Of a stretch of 64,000 bases of DNA, positions 17,240-25,712 are shown in pieces. Where the stretch lies: the NCBI GenBank assembly GCA_037445025.1, contig JBBILI010000006.1, forward strand, positions 1 through 64,000, in the 5' to 3' direction. Under the pieces are notes generated by a model. It was not told where the DNA came from, did no database searches, and saw nothing but the letters and a program-made list of their open reading frames with translations. Position numbers and translations under genes: made by a program. This stretch comes from CAIQQQ01 sp037445025 (lineage in GTDB: Bacteria; Pseudomonadota; Alphaproteobacteria; Acetobacterales; Acetobacteraceae). The stretch's first letter is position 1. Every line of letters starts with the position of its first letter.

Positions 17240-17949
17240 TCCCAGAACTCCCAAAGGGGCGCGGTTCCGTCGACGGAGAAGAAGATGAACTCGGCGCGGC
17301 CCACAAGGTTCTCCACCGGGATATAGCCCACGGCGTCGAGCACGCGGCTGTCCTGGCTGTTGTCGCGGTTGTCACCCATGGCGAACACGTAGCCCGGCGG
17401 CACGTGGTATTCCTGGGTGTTGTCGAGCATCTCGTTGTCCGACGCCTTCAGGATATAATGCTGCTTCGGCGCGGCGCCTGGCGAGGCCGGCAGTGTCTCC
17501 TGATAGCGCTTGAGCAGCATGCGCGGCCCGTCGCCCTCGGCCAGGGCGTCGCCGGCGGCGACGCGGCTGACCTGGGTGCCGTTGATGAACAGCTGCCCGC
17601 CCTTCATCTGCACGGTGTCACCCGGCAGGCCCACGATGCGCTTGATGTAGTCGATATCCGTGTCACGCGGCAGTTTGAACACCACCACGTCGCCGCGCGC
17701 CGGCAGGCGGCCGAAGATGCGGCCGCTGAACAGGTTGGGCGACAGCGGCATCGAGAAACGGGAATAGCCGTAGCTGTATTTGGAAACGAACAGATAGTCG
17801 CCCACCAGCAGCGTTGGGATCATCGAGCCCGAAGGGATGTTGAACGGCTCGAAGGCGATCGTGCGGATACCGATGGCGATGAGCCCGGCATAGACGATGG
17901 TCTTGAGGTTCTTGAGGGTGAACAGCCCATCGGAAGGACGTTTGGTCAT
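17191..17949 (-). CDS. lepB: Signal peptidase I
   Basis: A 252-residue membrane serine protease (S26) that removes signal peptides from exported proteins. After MTKRPSDGLFTLKNLKT comes one transmembrane segment (IVYAGLIAIGIRTIAF), then the catalytic serine in FNIPSGSMIPTLLVGD and the catalytic lysine in YIKRIVGLPGD. The C-terminal signature is FAMGDNRDNSQDSR. The ATG at 17949 is chosen because the upstream extension runs toward the second peptidase gene and has no membrane features. It is followed by rnc-era, the usual neighbours. Confidence 0.95.
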   Translation of the reverse strand: MTKRPSDGLFTLKNLKTIVYAGLIAIGIRTIAFEPFNIPSGSMIPTLLVGDYLFVSKYSYGYSRFSMPLSPNLFSGRIFGRLPARGDVVVFKLPRDTDIDYIKRIVGLPGDTVQMKGGQLFINGTQVSRVAAGDALAEGDGPRMLLKRYQETLPASPGAAPKQHYILKASDNEMLDNTQEYHVPPGYVFAMGDNRDNSQDSRVLDAVGYIPVENLVGRAEFIFFSVDGTAPLWEFWEWPFEIRWSRLFSGIS

Positions 17950-18040
17950 GCTGATACGGCCATGATCTGTGGGATCCACGTGATGGGTCGGGCGGATGAA
18001 CTCCAGCGCCGGGGGAGTGTCAAGCGTCCAGGGGCCAGGG

Positions 18041-18928
18041 TCACTGCACCTCTGACAGGATGCGGCTGCGGTCCTGCGCCCAATAGATGACGCCGCCATG
18101 GGCGATGACGTTGGCCAGCGGCACCGGACCGACCGAGGGGGCACGACTGTCCAGGGAGTTGCCGCGGTTGTCGCCGAGCACGAACATCCTGCCTTCCGGC
18201 ACGGTGATCTCGCCCGTGGTGTCGAACGGGCCGGGGGCCAGGTTCACCTGATACAGATGGCCTTCCGGCGTGGTCTCGGTGCTGGCGGTCTGCGCCAGCG
18301 CCTGGCCGTTCAGGATCACCTGGCCGCCGCGCAGCGCCACGCGCTCGCCCGGCAGGGCGACCACGCGCTTGACGAGGATGGTGGCCGGGTCCGACGGCGA
18401 GGTGAAGAAGACGATATCGCCATGCGCAGGCCGGGCCGGCGCGGTCGAGGCGAAGATGTTGTCGCCGATCTGCAGCGTGGGGATCATCGAGCCGGACGGG
18501 ATCGAGAAGCTGCGCACGGTCTGCGGCAGCACAAAGCCGGCCGCCTGGTTGCAGCCGAGCACGACGAGGAAGACCAGCCAGGCGTTCTGCCACAGCGCCG
18601 GCTTTCGCAGGGACAGCGGCGGCGCGCCGCCGCGCGCGACCATGACGATGGCTGCGACGCGCAACGCCATGACGCAGAGCAGCACCAGGACCATCAGCGC
18701 CAGCCCGGCGCCGCTGGGCGGACGGTGCATCAGCACCGTGCCGGTGAGATCCAGCGCGACATCGAGCCCGACCAGCAGGATGCCGGAGCGGAACCGGCCG
18801 AGGTAGACCTGGCCCAATCCTGCGGTGAATAGGCTCAGCAGCATCGCCCAGAACAGGCGGGCGGAGCGGCTCTTGGCTGGCACGGGAAGATCCGCGATGC
18901 GCGCGGGGGCGGCGTTGGGCGGCGACAT
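18041..18928 (-). CDS. lepB: Second S26 signal peptidase with extra N-terminal membrane domain
   Basis: A 295-residue S26 peptidase. It has the catalytic serine in FSIPSGSMIPTLQIGD, lysine in LVKRVVALPGERVAL, and FVLGDNRGNSLDSR. Unlike its neighbour it has about 130 extra N-terminal residues with several membrane segments (LLSLFTAGLGQVYLGRFRSG, a LGQxYLG-type motif, then LALMVLVLLCVMALRVAAIV and AWLVFLVVLGCNQAAGF). It lies 91 nt upstream of lepB, in tandem. Two complete catalytic sites suggest either backup or a specialised substrate set; the sequence does not say which. Confidence 0.9.
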   Translation of the reverse strand: MSPPNAAPARIADLPVPAKSRSARLFWAMLLSLFTAGLGQVYLGRFRSGILLVGLDVALDLTGTVLMHRPPSGAGLALMVLVLLCVMALRVAAIVMVARGGAPPLSLRKPALWQNAWLVFLVVLGCNQAAGFVLPQTVRSFSIPSGSMIPTLQIGDNIFASTAPARPAHGDIVFFTSPSDPATILVKRVVALPGERVALRGGQVILNGQALAQTASTETTPEGHLYQVNLAPGPFDTTGEITVPEGRMFVLGDNRGNSLDSRAPSVGPVPLANVIAHGGVIYWAQDRSRILSEVQ

Positions 18929-18957
18929 GGGTTTGACCTGCGTCTGATGACCGGCGA

Positions 18958-19365
18958 TCAGCCCGGCTTCACCGCCGAGAAGATGACCTGTGCGTAGGCG
19001 TATGGATATTCATCGGTCATCGTCAGGTCCAGCCGGGGGGTGTGACCGTCAGGTGTCATTTCGGCAAGGCGGAGGGCGGCACCGCCGGTGAGCAGCAGGG
19101 TCGGCTGCCCGCCCGGCAGGTTGATCACGCCGAGATCGGACATGAACACGCCGCGGGCGAACCCGGTGCCGAGGGCCTTGGCGCAGGCCTCCTTGGCGGC
19201 GAAGCGCTTGGCGTAGGTGCCCGAGCGATTCTGCCCGGAGCGGCGTTCGGCGCGCCTGATCTCGGCTTGGGTGAACACACGCTGGATGAACCGGTCGCCG
19301 AAGCGTTCGAGGGCGCGTTCGATGCGGCGGATGTCGCAGATGTCGGAGCCGAGGCCCAGGATCAT
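18958..19365 (-). CDS. acpS: Holo-[acyl-carrier-protein] synthase
   Basis: A 135-residue enzyme that moves 4'-phosphopantetheine from CoA to apo-ACP in fatty-acid synthesis. The N-terminus MILGLGSDICDIRRIER contains the Mg-binding Asp; RFAAKEACAKALGTGF holds the conserved Lys-Glu pair. The ATG at 19365 begins the family-like sequence; the longer frame adds residues read from the adjacent inverted repeat. It follows rsh across a 139-nt gap that holds a large hairpin and precedes the second lepB by 29 nt. Confidence 0.95.
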   Translation of the reverse strand: MILGLGSDICDIRRIERALERFGDRFIQRVFTQAEIRRAERRSGQNRSGTYAKRFAAKEACAKALGTGFARGVFMSDLGVINLPGGQPTLLLTGGAALRLAEMTPDGHTPRLDLTMTDEYPYAYAQVIFSAVKPG

Positions 19366-19390
19366 GGTCGGTCTGGCCCGGCTGGAAAAG

Positions 19391-19490
19391 TTGAACCGCC
19401 AAGGCGCCAAGACGCCAAGAAGGACGCCAAAAAACAGAAATGGCTGCGCCTCCCGGTGCTCCTTGGCGTCTTGGCGCCTTGGCGGTTCAT
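19391..19490. repeat. CGCCAAG-heptamer inverted repeat (copy A)
   Basis: Perfect 28-bp arms, 19392-19419 and 19462-19489, made of TGAACCGCCAAG followed by further GCCAAG units, separated by about 42 nt. It lies between the rsh stop and the acpS start, so its transcript would form a long hairpin inside that operon. A second copy is at 48974-49048. Confidence 0.85.
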
Positions 19491-19504
19491 CTTGCGGCCG
19501 TGGT

Positions 19505-21739
19505 TCATCCCCGCGCCCGCTCGACCTGATGAATCCCCGCAGCCGCCCGCAGACCCGCGATCACGTTGGACAGATGCCGCAGGTCCCGCACCTCCACATC
19601 CACCAGAATCTCAAAGAAATCCGCCTGCCGGTTGACGATCTTGAGGTTCGCCACCGCCCCATCCTGCTTCGAGATCGCATTCGTCACCGAAGCCAGTGCC
19701 CCCGGCTCGTTGTGCGCGATCACGCTGACCCGCCCGATATGCCCATCCGCCTCGCCTTTCTGCGGCGTGAACGCGGACGCGTCCCAGTCCACATCGATGA
19801 AGCGCTCGGGCGTGGCCGAGAACGTCTCAAGCGTCGGGCAGTCCCGCGTGTGGATGGTCACGCCCTTGCCGGTGGCGACGATCCCGACAATCCGGTCGCC
19901 GGCCAAAGGATGGCAGCAGCCGGCGTATTGAATGGCCATGCCCGGCACGAGACCGGTGATCGGCAGATGGTGCCCGGGCCTGCTGGTGGGGGCGCGCTGG
20001 GTCACCTGCGGCATCATCCGCGGTGCGCGCGGTGCCTGGCGCAGCTCGGGGTAGGCCGCGAGCACCACGTCCTTCGGCCCCAGATTGCCGTTGCCGACGG
20101 CGACATAGAGATCGTCGAGGCTGGCCTGCTTCAGCAGTTTGAGGGCGGGTTCGAGGATCTTCTCCGATCCGTCCACGCCGTCCTGCCGGAAGGCGCGGGC
20201 CAGCGCCGCCCGCCCGGCATCGCGATGCACCTGGCGCTGCTGCTGCTGCACGAAGCGGCGGATGCGCGCGCGTGCCTTGCCGGTGACGACGAAGCGTTCC
20301 CATTGCGGGCTCGGCGTCCCACCTCGGGACGTCATGATCTCCACCTGGTCGCCGTTCTGCAGCTCATGGCGCAGCGGCAGCAGGCGGCCGTTGATCTTGG
20401 CGCCCACGCAGGTGTCACCGACCTGCGAATGCACGGCGTAGGCGAAATCGACCGAGGTGGCGCCGCGCGGCAGCTGGATCAGCTGGCCCTTCGGCGTGAA
20501 GCAGAACACCTGGTCCTGGTAGAGCTCAAGCTTGGTGTTCTCCAGGAACTCGTCGGGCGTGGAGTTCTCGAGAATTTCCAGCAGGTCCTGCACCCAGCGG
20601 AATTTCTGCGCCTCCTGCGCCGCCGAATCATGCTGCTTGTAGATCCAGTGCGCCGCGACCCCGTTTTCCGCGACGTTCTGCATCTCCTCCGTGCGGATCT
20701 GCACCTCGATTCTCTGGTTGCGCGACGAGCGCAGCGTCACCCCGGTATGGATCGACTGGTAGCCGTTCGATTTCGGGGTGGAGATATAGTCCTTGAACCG
20801 CCCGGCGATGACGGGATAGGCGGCATGGATGGCGCCGAGCGCCATATAGCAGGCCTCGCGCGTCGGTACCACGATGCGAAACGCCATGATGTCAGACAGC
20901 TGCTCGGACTGCACGTTGCGCCGCTGCATCTTCTCCCAGATCGAGGTGGGCGACTTCTCCCGCCCGGTGACCTCGATCACCGTCACCCCCTGCTCCCGGC
21001 ACACCCGCGCCAGCTCGTGACGTACATCCTCGATGACGTCCGCGCCCTGGCCGCGCAGGAAGTTCAGCCGCGCCTGGATGCTGTCATAGGCCTCCGGATC
21101 AAGCTGCGCGAAAGACAGCGTCTGCAGCTCGGTCTTGACCGCCTCCATGCCGATGCGTTCGGCCAGCGGGGCGTAGATCTCCATCGTCTCGCGGGCGATG
21201 CGCTGGCGGCGCGGCTGCTGCGGCACGGCGTTCAGCGTGCGCATGTTGTGCAGCCGGTCGGCGAGCTTGACGAGCAGCACGCGGATGTCCTTGGACATCG
21301 CGAGCACGAGCTTGCGGAAGTTCTCGGCCTGTTTGGTGCGGTCGGACAGCAGTTCGAGCCGGGTGAGCTTGGTGACACCATCGACCAGGCCGGCGATCTC
21401 GGCGCCGAACTGGCGCGTCACCTGCGCCAGCGTGACCGGTGTGTCCTCGATCACGTCATGCAGCAGGGCGGTGGCGATGGAGGCCGTGTCGAGCCGGTAG
21501 CCTGCCAGGATATCGGCGACCGCCAGTGGATGGATGATATAGGGTTCGCCGTTGTCACGCTTCTGGGCGCTGTGCGCTTCGGTGGCGACCGAGACGGCGT
21601 TCTCGATCAGCGCGATATCGGCCTTGGGGTCGTAGGTGCGGACCTTGGCCGCGAGCGAGGCTGCAGCCGGCCCGCCGGCGGCCCCGTCCGGGGCGCGGGT
21701 GACGCCGGCGCGCCACATGGCCTGCGCGCCGGACATCAT
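19505..21739 (-). CDS. rsh: Bifunctional (p)ppGpp synthetase/hydrolase (RelA/SpoT homologue)
   Basis: A 744-residue stringent-response enzyme that makes and degrades (p)ppGpp. The N-terminal hydrolase has the intact metal motif LLHDVIEDTP and KLADRLHNMRTL. The synthetase domain contains SDIMAFRIVVPT and STPKSNGYQSIHTGV. A TGS domain (VFCFTPKGQLIQLPRGAT) and a C-terminal ACT domain (RVSVIAHNEPGALASVTN) follow. Both catalytic sites look intact, as expected for the single alphaproteobacterial Rsh. It starts 6 nt after rpoZ, a conserved pairing. Confidence 0.95.
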   Translation of the reverse strand: MMSGAQAMWRAGVTRAPDGAAGGPAAASLAAKVRTYDPKADIALIENAVSVATEAHSAQKRDNGEPYIIHPLAVADILAGYRLDTASIATALLHDVIEDTPVTLAQVTRQFGAEIAGLVDGVTKLTRLELLSDRTKQAENFRKLVLAMSKDIRVLLVKLADRLHNMRTLNAVPQQPRRQRIARETMEIYAPLAERIGMEAVKTELQTLSFAQLDPEAYDSIQARLNFLRGQGADVIEDVRHELARVCREQGVTVIEVTGREKSPTSIWEKMQRRNVQSEQLSDIMAFRIVVPTREACYMALGAIHAAYPVIAGRFKDYISTPKSNGYQSIHTGVTLRSSRNQRIEVQIRTEEMQNVAENGVAAHWIYKQHDSAAQEAQKFRWVQDLLEILENSTPDEFLENTKLELYQDQVFCFTPKGQLIQLPRGATSVDFAYAVHSQVGDTCVGAKINGRLLPLRHELQNGDQVEIMTSRGGTPSPQWERFVVTGKARARIRRFVQQQQRQVHRDAGRAALARAFRQDGVDGSEKILEPALKLLKQASLDDLYVAVGNGNLGPKDVVLAAYPELRQAPRAPRMMPQVTQRAPTSRPGHHLPITGLVPGMAIQYAGCCHPLAGDRIVGIVATGKGVTIHTRDCPTLETFSATPERFIDVDWDASAFTPQKGEADGHIGRVSVIAHNEPGALASVTNAISKQDGAVANLKIVNRQADFFEILVDVEVRDLRHLSNVIAGLRAAAGIHQVERARG

Positions 21740-21745
21740 GCGATC

Positions 21746-22153
21746 TTACCGGCGGCCGCGGCCGCCAAGTTCCGCCTCGATGGCGGCTTCGATGTCGTCG
21801 GGCGAGAGTTCCTCGCCATCCTGCGGCAGGGCCTGGCTCTCGGCCTCGTCGGACATGTCCTGCAGGCCGAAGATGTTCTGATCGGTGGGGATGAGGTCGA
21901 GCACCTCTTCATCCGCCGGCTCCGGCTCGGGCGCGCGGGAGAGCGATTTGATGAGGTCGCTGTTGAGCTTCTCCATCGTGATGGTCTGGTCCGCGATCTC
22001 GCGCAGGGCAACCACGGGGTTCTTGTCGTTGTCGCGATCGACCGTGATCTCCTCGCCGCGCGAGATGTTGCGCGCACGCTGGGCCGCGAGCAGAACCAGC
22101 TCGAAGCGGTTGGGGATGCGTTCAACGCAATCTTCAACGGTTACGCGCGCCAT
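21746..22153 (-). CDS. rpoZ: RNA polymerase omega subunit
   Basis: A 135-residue small subunit that helps assemble RNA polymerase and contributes to ppGpp sensing. It opens MARVTVEDCVERIPNRFELV and continues LLAAQRARNISRGEE, the conserved omega core; the acidic C-terminal half (DEEVLDLIPTDQ, EELSPDDIEAAIEAEL) is typical of alphaproteobacteria. Six nt separate it from rsh. Confidence 0.95.
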   Translation of the reverse strand: MARVTVEDCVERIPNRFELVLLAAQRARNISRGEEITVDRDNDKNPVVALREIADQTITMEKLNSDLIKSLSRAPEPEPADEEVLDLIPTDQNIFGLQDMSDEAESQALPQDGEELSPDDIEAAIEAELGGRGRR

Positions 22154-22222
22154 GCGTTCAACTCCGGTCTTTTGCTTGTCAGCGGACCCTCGATATGACG
22201 CGCGGCCCCGGCCGATGCAAGA

Positions 22223-22720
22223 TCAAAGCGGGGTGCAACCCTGGTCCGCCAGGGATGCCAGCAATGCTGCTGCCGTTTGGCCCAGCCTGGGATGCACCCA
22301 GTCCGGCGCGATGTCGCACAGCGGCGCCAGCACGAAGGCGCGCAGATGCATGCGCGGATGCGGCAGGATCGGGTCCGGCCGGTCGCGCACCAGCCCATCG
22401 ATGGCAACGATATCGAGATCGAGCGTGCGCGGGGCGTTGGGGACGCTGCGCACCCGGCCGAAATCAGCCTCGATCGCCTGCAGTCGGGCCAGCAGATCCG
22501 CGGGATCGGCCGGCCCCTCCAGCCGGACCACGCCGTTGACGTAGTCGGGCGATCCCGCGGGGATCGACTCCGTCCGGTACCAGCGCGATCGCCCGGTCAG
22601 ACGCAAATCCGCCAGGCTGGCCAGCCTTTCCGCCGCATCCCTGCAGGTTGCGAGCGCGTCGCGACCATCCGGGCCTGGGAGATTGGCGCCAATGGCAACA
22701 AAAATGTGATAACCAGACAT
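22223..22720 (-). CDS. folK: 2-amino-4-hydroxy-6-hydroxymethyldihydropteridine diphosphokinase
   Basis: A 165-residue folate-pathway kinase that transfers pyrophosphate from ATP to the hydroxymethylpterin. SGYHIFVAIGANLPG is the start of the fold, SRWYRTESIPAGSPDYVNGV binds the pterin, and NAPRTLDLDIVAIDG is the family signature with the Mg-binding Asp residues. The ATG at 22720 is used; the longer frame runs into the divergent NYN gene. It is 69 nt upstream of rpoZ. The 180 bp to the NYN gene is AT-richer and must hold divergent promoters. Confidence 0.93.
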   Translation of the reverse strand: MSGYHIFVAIGANLPGPDGRDALATCRDAAERLASLADLRLTGRSRWYRTESIPAGSPDYVNGVVRLEGPADPADLLARLQAIEADFGRVRSVPNAPRTLDLDIVAIDGLVRDRPDPILPHPRMHLRAFVLAPLCDIAPDWVHPRLGQTAAALLASLADQGCTPL

Positions 22721-22900
22721 CAAACGATCACTTTTCACCTTTGCGTCATCGCGGGGCGCCACTATGGTGCCGCGACGCCAATCAGACCAAATATCAAATA
22801 AGGATTCGTCACGCTGCTTCGCGTCCGTATCAAATTCTTCGATTTGCTTCTGATGGATCGTACGGATCCCAACATTTGAATCCAGATAAGGATTTGCCCT

Positions 22901-23509
22901 ATGCATTTTCTGCCAACCGAGCGCGTTGCCCTATTCATCGATGGCGCCAACCTGTATTCCGCCTCGCGCAACCTGGGCTTTGACGTTGACTACCGCAATC
23001 TGCTGGAAACCTTCCGCAAGCGCGCCCACGTCATCCGCGCCTATTACTACTCCGCGGTGCTGGAGACCGAGGAATACTCCCCGCTCAAGCCCTTGACGGA
23101 CTGGCTCGCGTACAACGGCTACACCCTGGTGACCAAGCCCGCCAAGGAGTTCACCGATTCCGCCGGCCGCAGGCGGATCAAGGGCAACATGGATATCGAG
23201 CTCGCCATCGACATGCTGGAGCTCGCCGACAAGATCGACCATGCCGTGCTGTTCAGCGGAGACAGCGATTTCCGCAGGCTGGTCGAGGCCGTGCAGCGGC
23301 GCGGTGTGCGCGTCTCGGTGATCTCGTCCATCCGCACCTCGCCGCCGATGGTGGCTGACGAGCTGCGGCGCCAGGCCGATCAGTTCATCGAGCTCGCCGA
23401 GATCGCGCCTGAATTCACCCGCCGCCAGACCGAGCCTCGCCCCGCGCGCCCGACCAACGGCAGGCTGACCCCCGCGGAACCCTACGCCGACGCCGCCGAA
23501 CTCGGCTGA
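22901..23509 (+). CDS. NYN-domain protein (LabA/DUF88 family)
   Basis: A 202-residue protein with a PIN-like NYN ribonuclease fold. RVALFIDGANLYSASRNLG has the first acidic residue and the NLY motif, KGNMDIELAIDMLELADKID the second acidic cluster, and AVLFSGDSDFRRLVEAVQRR the third. VISSIRTSPPMVADELRRQAD follows, as in LabA/DUF88 proteins. All acidic positions are present, so it may be an active metal-dependent RNase. The C-terminal ~35 residues are Pro/Arg-rich and probably disordered. It is followed after 5 nt by a uracil-DNA glycosylase. Confidence 0.9.
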   Translation: MHFLPTERVALFIDGANLYSASRNLGFDVDYRNLLETFRKRAHVIRAYYYSAVLETEEYSPLKPLTDWLAYNGYTLVTKPAKEFTDSAGRRRIKGNMDIELAIDMLELADKIDHAVLFSGDSDFRRLVEAVQRRGVRVSVISSIRTSPPMVADELRRQADQFIELAEIAPEFTRRQTEPRPARPTNGRLTPAEPYADAAELG

Positions 23510-23514
23510 ACGAA

Positions 23515-24165
23515 ATGCCGTCCGACGCGATCGCGGCCCCGGCGCGCGACTGCGCGCTGTGCCCGCGGCTGGTGGCCTACCGGCGTGAAAATCAGGCCAG
23601 TCATCCCGCCTTCTTCAACGGCCCGGTGCCGAGCTTTGGTCCGACCGATGCCAGGCTGCTGGTGGTGGGCATGGCGCCGGGCGTGAAGGGCGCCAACCGC
23701 ACCGGCCGCCCCTTCACCGGCGACCACGCCGGGATGCTGCTGTACCAGACGCTGCTCAAGCTCGGCTTCGCCACCGGCGGCTACGACCCTGACGGCCAAG
23801 ACGGCATGGTGCTGCATGACTGCCGCATCGTGAATGCGGTGCGCTGCGTGCCGCCCGCCAACCTGCCGGAGCCGGCCGAGGTCAAGACCTGCAACACCTA
23901 TCTGCAGGCGGAGCTGCAGGGGCTGCCGGAGGTGCGGATCGTGCTGGCGCTTGGGGTGCTGGCGCATGCCGCGGTGCTGCGGGCCTGCGGCATCCCGGTC
24001 ACCAAGGTGCGCTTCAGCCATGGCGCCATCCACACGCTGCCGGATGGGCTGAAGCTCGCCAACTCATATCACGTCTCGCGCTACAACACGTCGACCAAGC
24101 GGCTGACGACGGAAATGTTCGAGACGGTGATGCTCGATGTGGCAGGCCGGCTCCGCGGCGCCTGA
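23515..24165 (+). CDS. Uracil-DNA glycosylase, family 5 (UDGb type)
   Basis: A 216-residue Fe-S uracil-DNA glycosylase that removes uracil from DNA in base excision repair. The active-site stretch VVGMAPGVKGANRTGRPFTG matches type-5 UDG. Cysteines in RDCALCPRLV, DCRIVNAVRCV and VKTCNTYL fit the 4Fe-4S ligands. NSYHVSRYNTSTKRLT near the C-terminus is the second conserved motif with the His. It starts 5 nt after the NYN gene, probably in one transcript. Confidence 0.9.
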   Translation: MPSDAIAAPARDCALCPRLVAYRRENQASHPAFFNGPVPSFGPTDARLLVVGMAPGVKGANRTGRPFTGDHAGMLLYQTLLKLGFATGGYDPDGQDGMVLHDCRIVNAVRCVPPANLPEPAEVKTCNTYLQAELQGLPEVRIVLALGVLAHAAVLRACGIPVTKVRFSHGAIHTLPDGLKLANSYHVSRYNTSTKRLTTEMFETVMLDVAGRLRGA

Positions 24166-24189
24166 TCGAGGTTACGGCACGCCCACCCG

Positions 24190-24213
24190 GTGAACTAAGT
24201 TCAGTGGGTTCAC
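24190..24213. promoter_or_regulatory. Candidate operator of the toxin-antitoxin operon
   Basis: Just upstream of the antitoxin start is TGAACTAAGTTCA (24191-24203), a palindrome around one central base, and an inverted pair GTGAAC (24190-24195)/GTTCAC (24208-24213). Phd/YefM antitoxins usually repress their own promoter by binding such palindromes. Sequence evidence only. Confidence 0.4.
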
Positions 24214-24228
24214 AGCGTGAGGTGCGCC

Positions 24229-24480
24229 ATGCAGTCCATCAACATCCACGAGGCCAAGACGCATCTGTCCCGCCTCGTCGAACAGGCGGCGCGCGGCGAG
24301 AGCTTCGTCATCGCCAAGGCGGGAAAGCCGATGGTGAAGGTGGTGCCGCTGACCGAGGCCGACCTGCAGCAGCCCAGGCCAAGCCCGTTCGGCTTCATGA
24401 AGGACGAGATCGAGGTTCCTGACGATTTCGATACCATGGGCGCCCAGGAGATCCTGGAGATGTTCGGCCTCGCCAAGTGA
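24229..24480 (+). CDS. Phd/YefM-family antitoxin
   Basis: An 83-residue antitoxin. MQSINIHEAKTHLSRLVEQA then ARGESFVIAKAGKPMVKVVP is the classic Phd/YefM DNA-binding N-terminal domain; the acidic C-terminal part (DEIEVPDDFDTMGAQEILEM) is the toxin-neutralising tail. The ATG at 24229 has a GTGAGG Shine-Dalgarno 6 nt upstream; a GTG at 24217 is the alternative. Its stop overlaps the toxin start (GTGA), ensuring coupled synthesis. Confidence 0.92.
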   Translation: MQSINIHEAKTHLSRLVEQAARGESFVIAKAGKPMVKVVPLTEADLQQPRPSPFGFMKDEIEVPDDFDTMGAQEILEMFGLAK

Positions 24481-24863
24481 AGCTGCTGCTGGACACGCAT
24501 CTGCTGCTGCGGACAGCCCGCGATTCGCCAAGACTCTCCGAAACGGCACGCGCCCTGATCGGTGATCCCGCGAACACCCGCTATGTCAGCGTCATCAGCC
24601 TCTGGGAGGTCGCCATCAAGGGCGCCCTGGGGCGGGTCGATTTTCAATGGAATGTGCGATCGTTGCGACGGGGCATGCTGGAAAGGGAGTTCCACGAACT
24701 CGCCATCGCAGGTGACCACGCCCTGGCGCTGCCAAACCTGCCGCCGATCCACCGCGACCCGTTCGACCGCATGCTGGTGGCCCAGGCCTTGGTGGAAGGG
24801 CTCACGCTGCTCACCTCGGACCCGGTCCTGGGCCGCTATCCCGGCCCCGTTCGGCTGGTGTGA
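24477..24863 (+). CDS. vapC: VapC-type PIN-domain toxin
   Basis: A 128-residue ribonuclease toxin. The PIN active-site acids are at KLLLDTHLLLRTA, VISLWEVAIKGALG, and HRDPFDRMLVAQALVEGLTL; LLTSDPVLGRY is the last conserved element. It starts with GTG at 24477, overlapping the antitoxin stop. The last 53 nt overlap the convergent ATPase gene on the other strand. The target RNA cannot be inferred. Confidence 0.92.
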   Translation: MKLLLDTHLLLRTARDSPRLSETARALIGDPANTRYVSVISLWEVAIKGALGRVDFQWNVRSLRRGMLEREFHELAIAGDHALALPNLPPIHRDPFDRMLVAQALVEGLTLLTSDPVLGRYPGPVRLV

Positions 24864-25692
24864 GTTCGGCTGGTGGAACAGGGCGCTCACCCAGAAGCTT
24901 CTCAAGCGTCGCCGCGGGGTCGGCCAGGAAGGCGCGGGTGATGCGGACATGGTCGAGATCGCCCCATGCCGCCTCGCGCAGCACCCCCGCCTCGGCCAAC
25001 AGGATGCGCGCGCCCGGCAGCGCCATCAGCATCGGCGAATGGGTGGCGACGATGAACTGGCTGCCCTGGCGCACGCCCTCGGCGATCAGCGCGATCAGCG
25101 CCAGCACGCGCGCCGGCGACAGCGGCGTCTCCGGCTCGTCCAGCAGATACAGCCCGTGCGGCACCAGCCGGCGCCGCAGCACGGCGAGGAAGGTTTCGCC
25201 ATGCGAGCGACCGTCCGGGTTCGCCCCGTAGCTCGCCGCCAGTGCGCCAAGCTGGCCCGCCACCGCTGCGGTTGCGATCAGCCGGCCATACCCTTCGGGC
25301 AGGTCGCGGCGCAGCTCCGCCTCGTCCGCGCTGAGCCCCGCCATGTCGGCGGTGACGCGCCCGGTGAAGCCGAACACGTCCTCGGCCCGCAGGAACAGCC
25401 GGGTGCGGGCGTGGCGCGCGCGGGTGAACAGAAAGTCCCGCGCCATGCGCCGCGCCGGCTCCAGCGTCGGGTCCCGCTTCAGGTCATGCCCGCCCACCGC
25501 CACCGCATCCATGCCGGCGGCGATGCCTTCCAGCAGCGTCGACTTGCCGGACCCGTTCTCCCCCACCAGGAATGTCACGGGGGTGGTGAACGCCAATTCG
25601 TCAAGATCGCGGATCAGTGGCAGGTTGAGCGGGAAATCGGCGCAGGCCGCGTCCCGGTCGGTGCGGCGGCGCAGTCCGGTCAGAAAGATCAT
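24811..25692 (-). CDS. AAA-family ATPase (AAA_15/AAA_23-like)
   Basis: A 293-residue ABC-like AAA ATPase. The Walker A is FLVGENGSGKSTLLEGIAAG near residue 50; SHGETFLAVLRR replaces the ABC signature; GLYLLDEPETPLSPARVLAL is Walker B; and QFIVATHSPMLMALPGARI is the H-loop region. It matches small stand-alone ATPases of the ATP-binding protein YhaN/OLD-like class, of unknown role. MIFLTGLRRR at 25692 is chosen as start because the longer frame overlaps the divergent epimerase gene. Its 3' end overlaps vapC by 53 nt. Confidence 0.82.
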   Translation of the reverse strand: MIFLTGLRRRTDRDAACADFPLNLPLIRDLDELAFTTPVTFLVGENGSGKSTLLEGIAAGMDAVAVGGHDLKRDPTLEPARRMARDFLFTRARHARTRLFLRAEDVFGFTGRVTADMAGLSADEAELRRDLPEGYGRLIATAAVAGQLGALAASYGANPDGRSHGETFLAVLRRRLVPHGLYLLDEPETPLSPARVLALIALIAEGVRQGSQFIVATHSPMLMALPGARILLAEAGVLREAAWGDLDHVRITRAFLADPAATLEKLLGERPVPPAELTPAERGRDSGPGPGPR

Positions 25693-25712
25693 GGTGAGGG
25701 ATCCGCGCGGAG

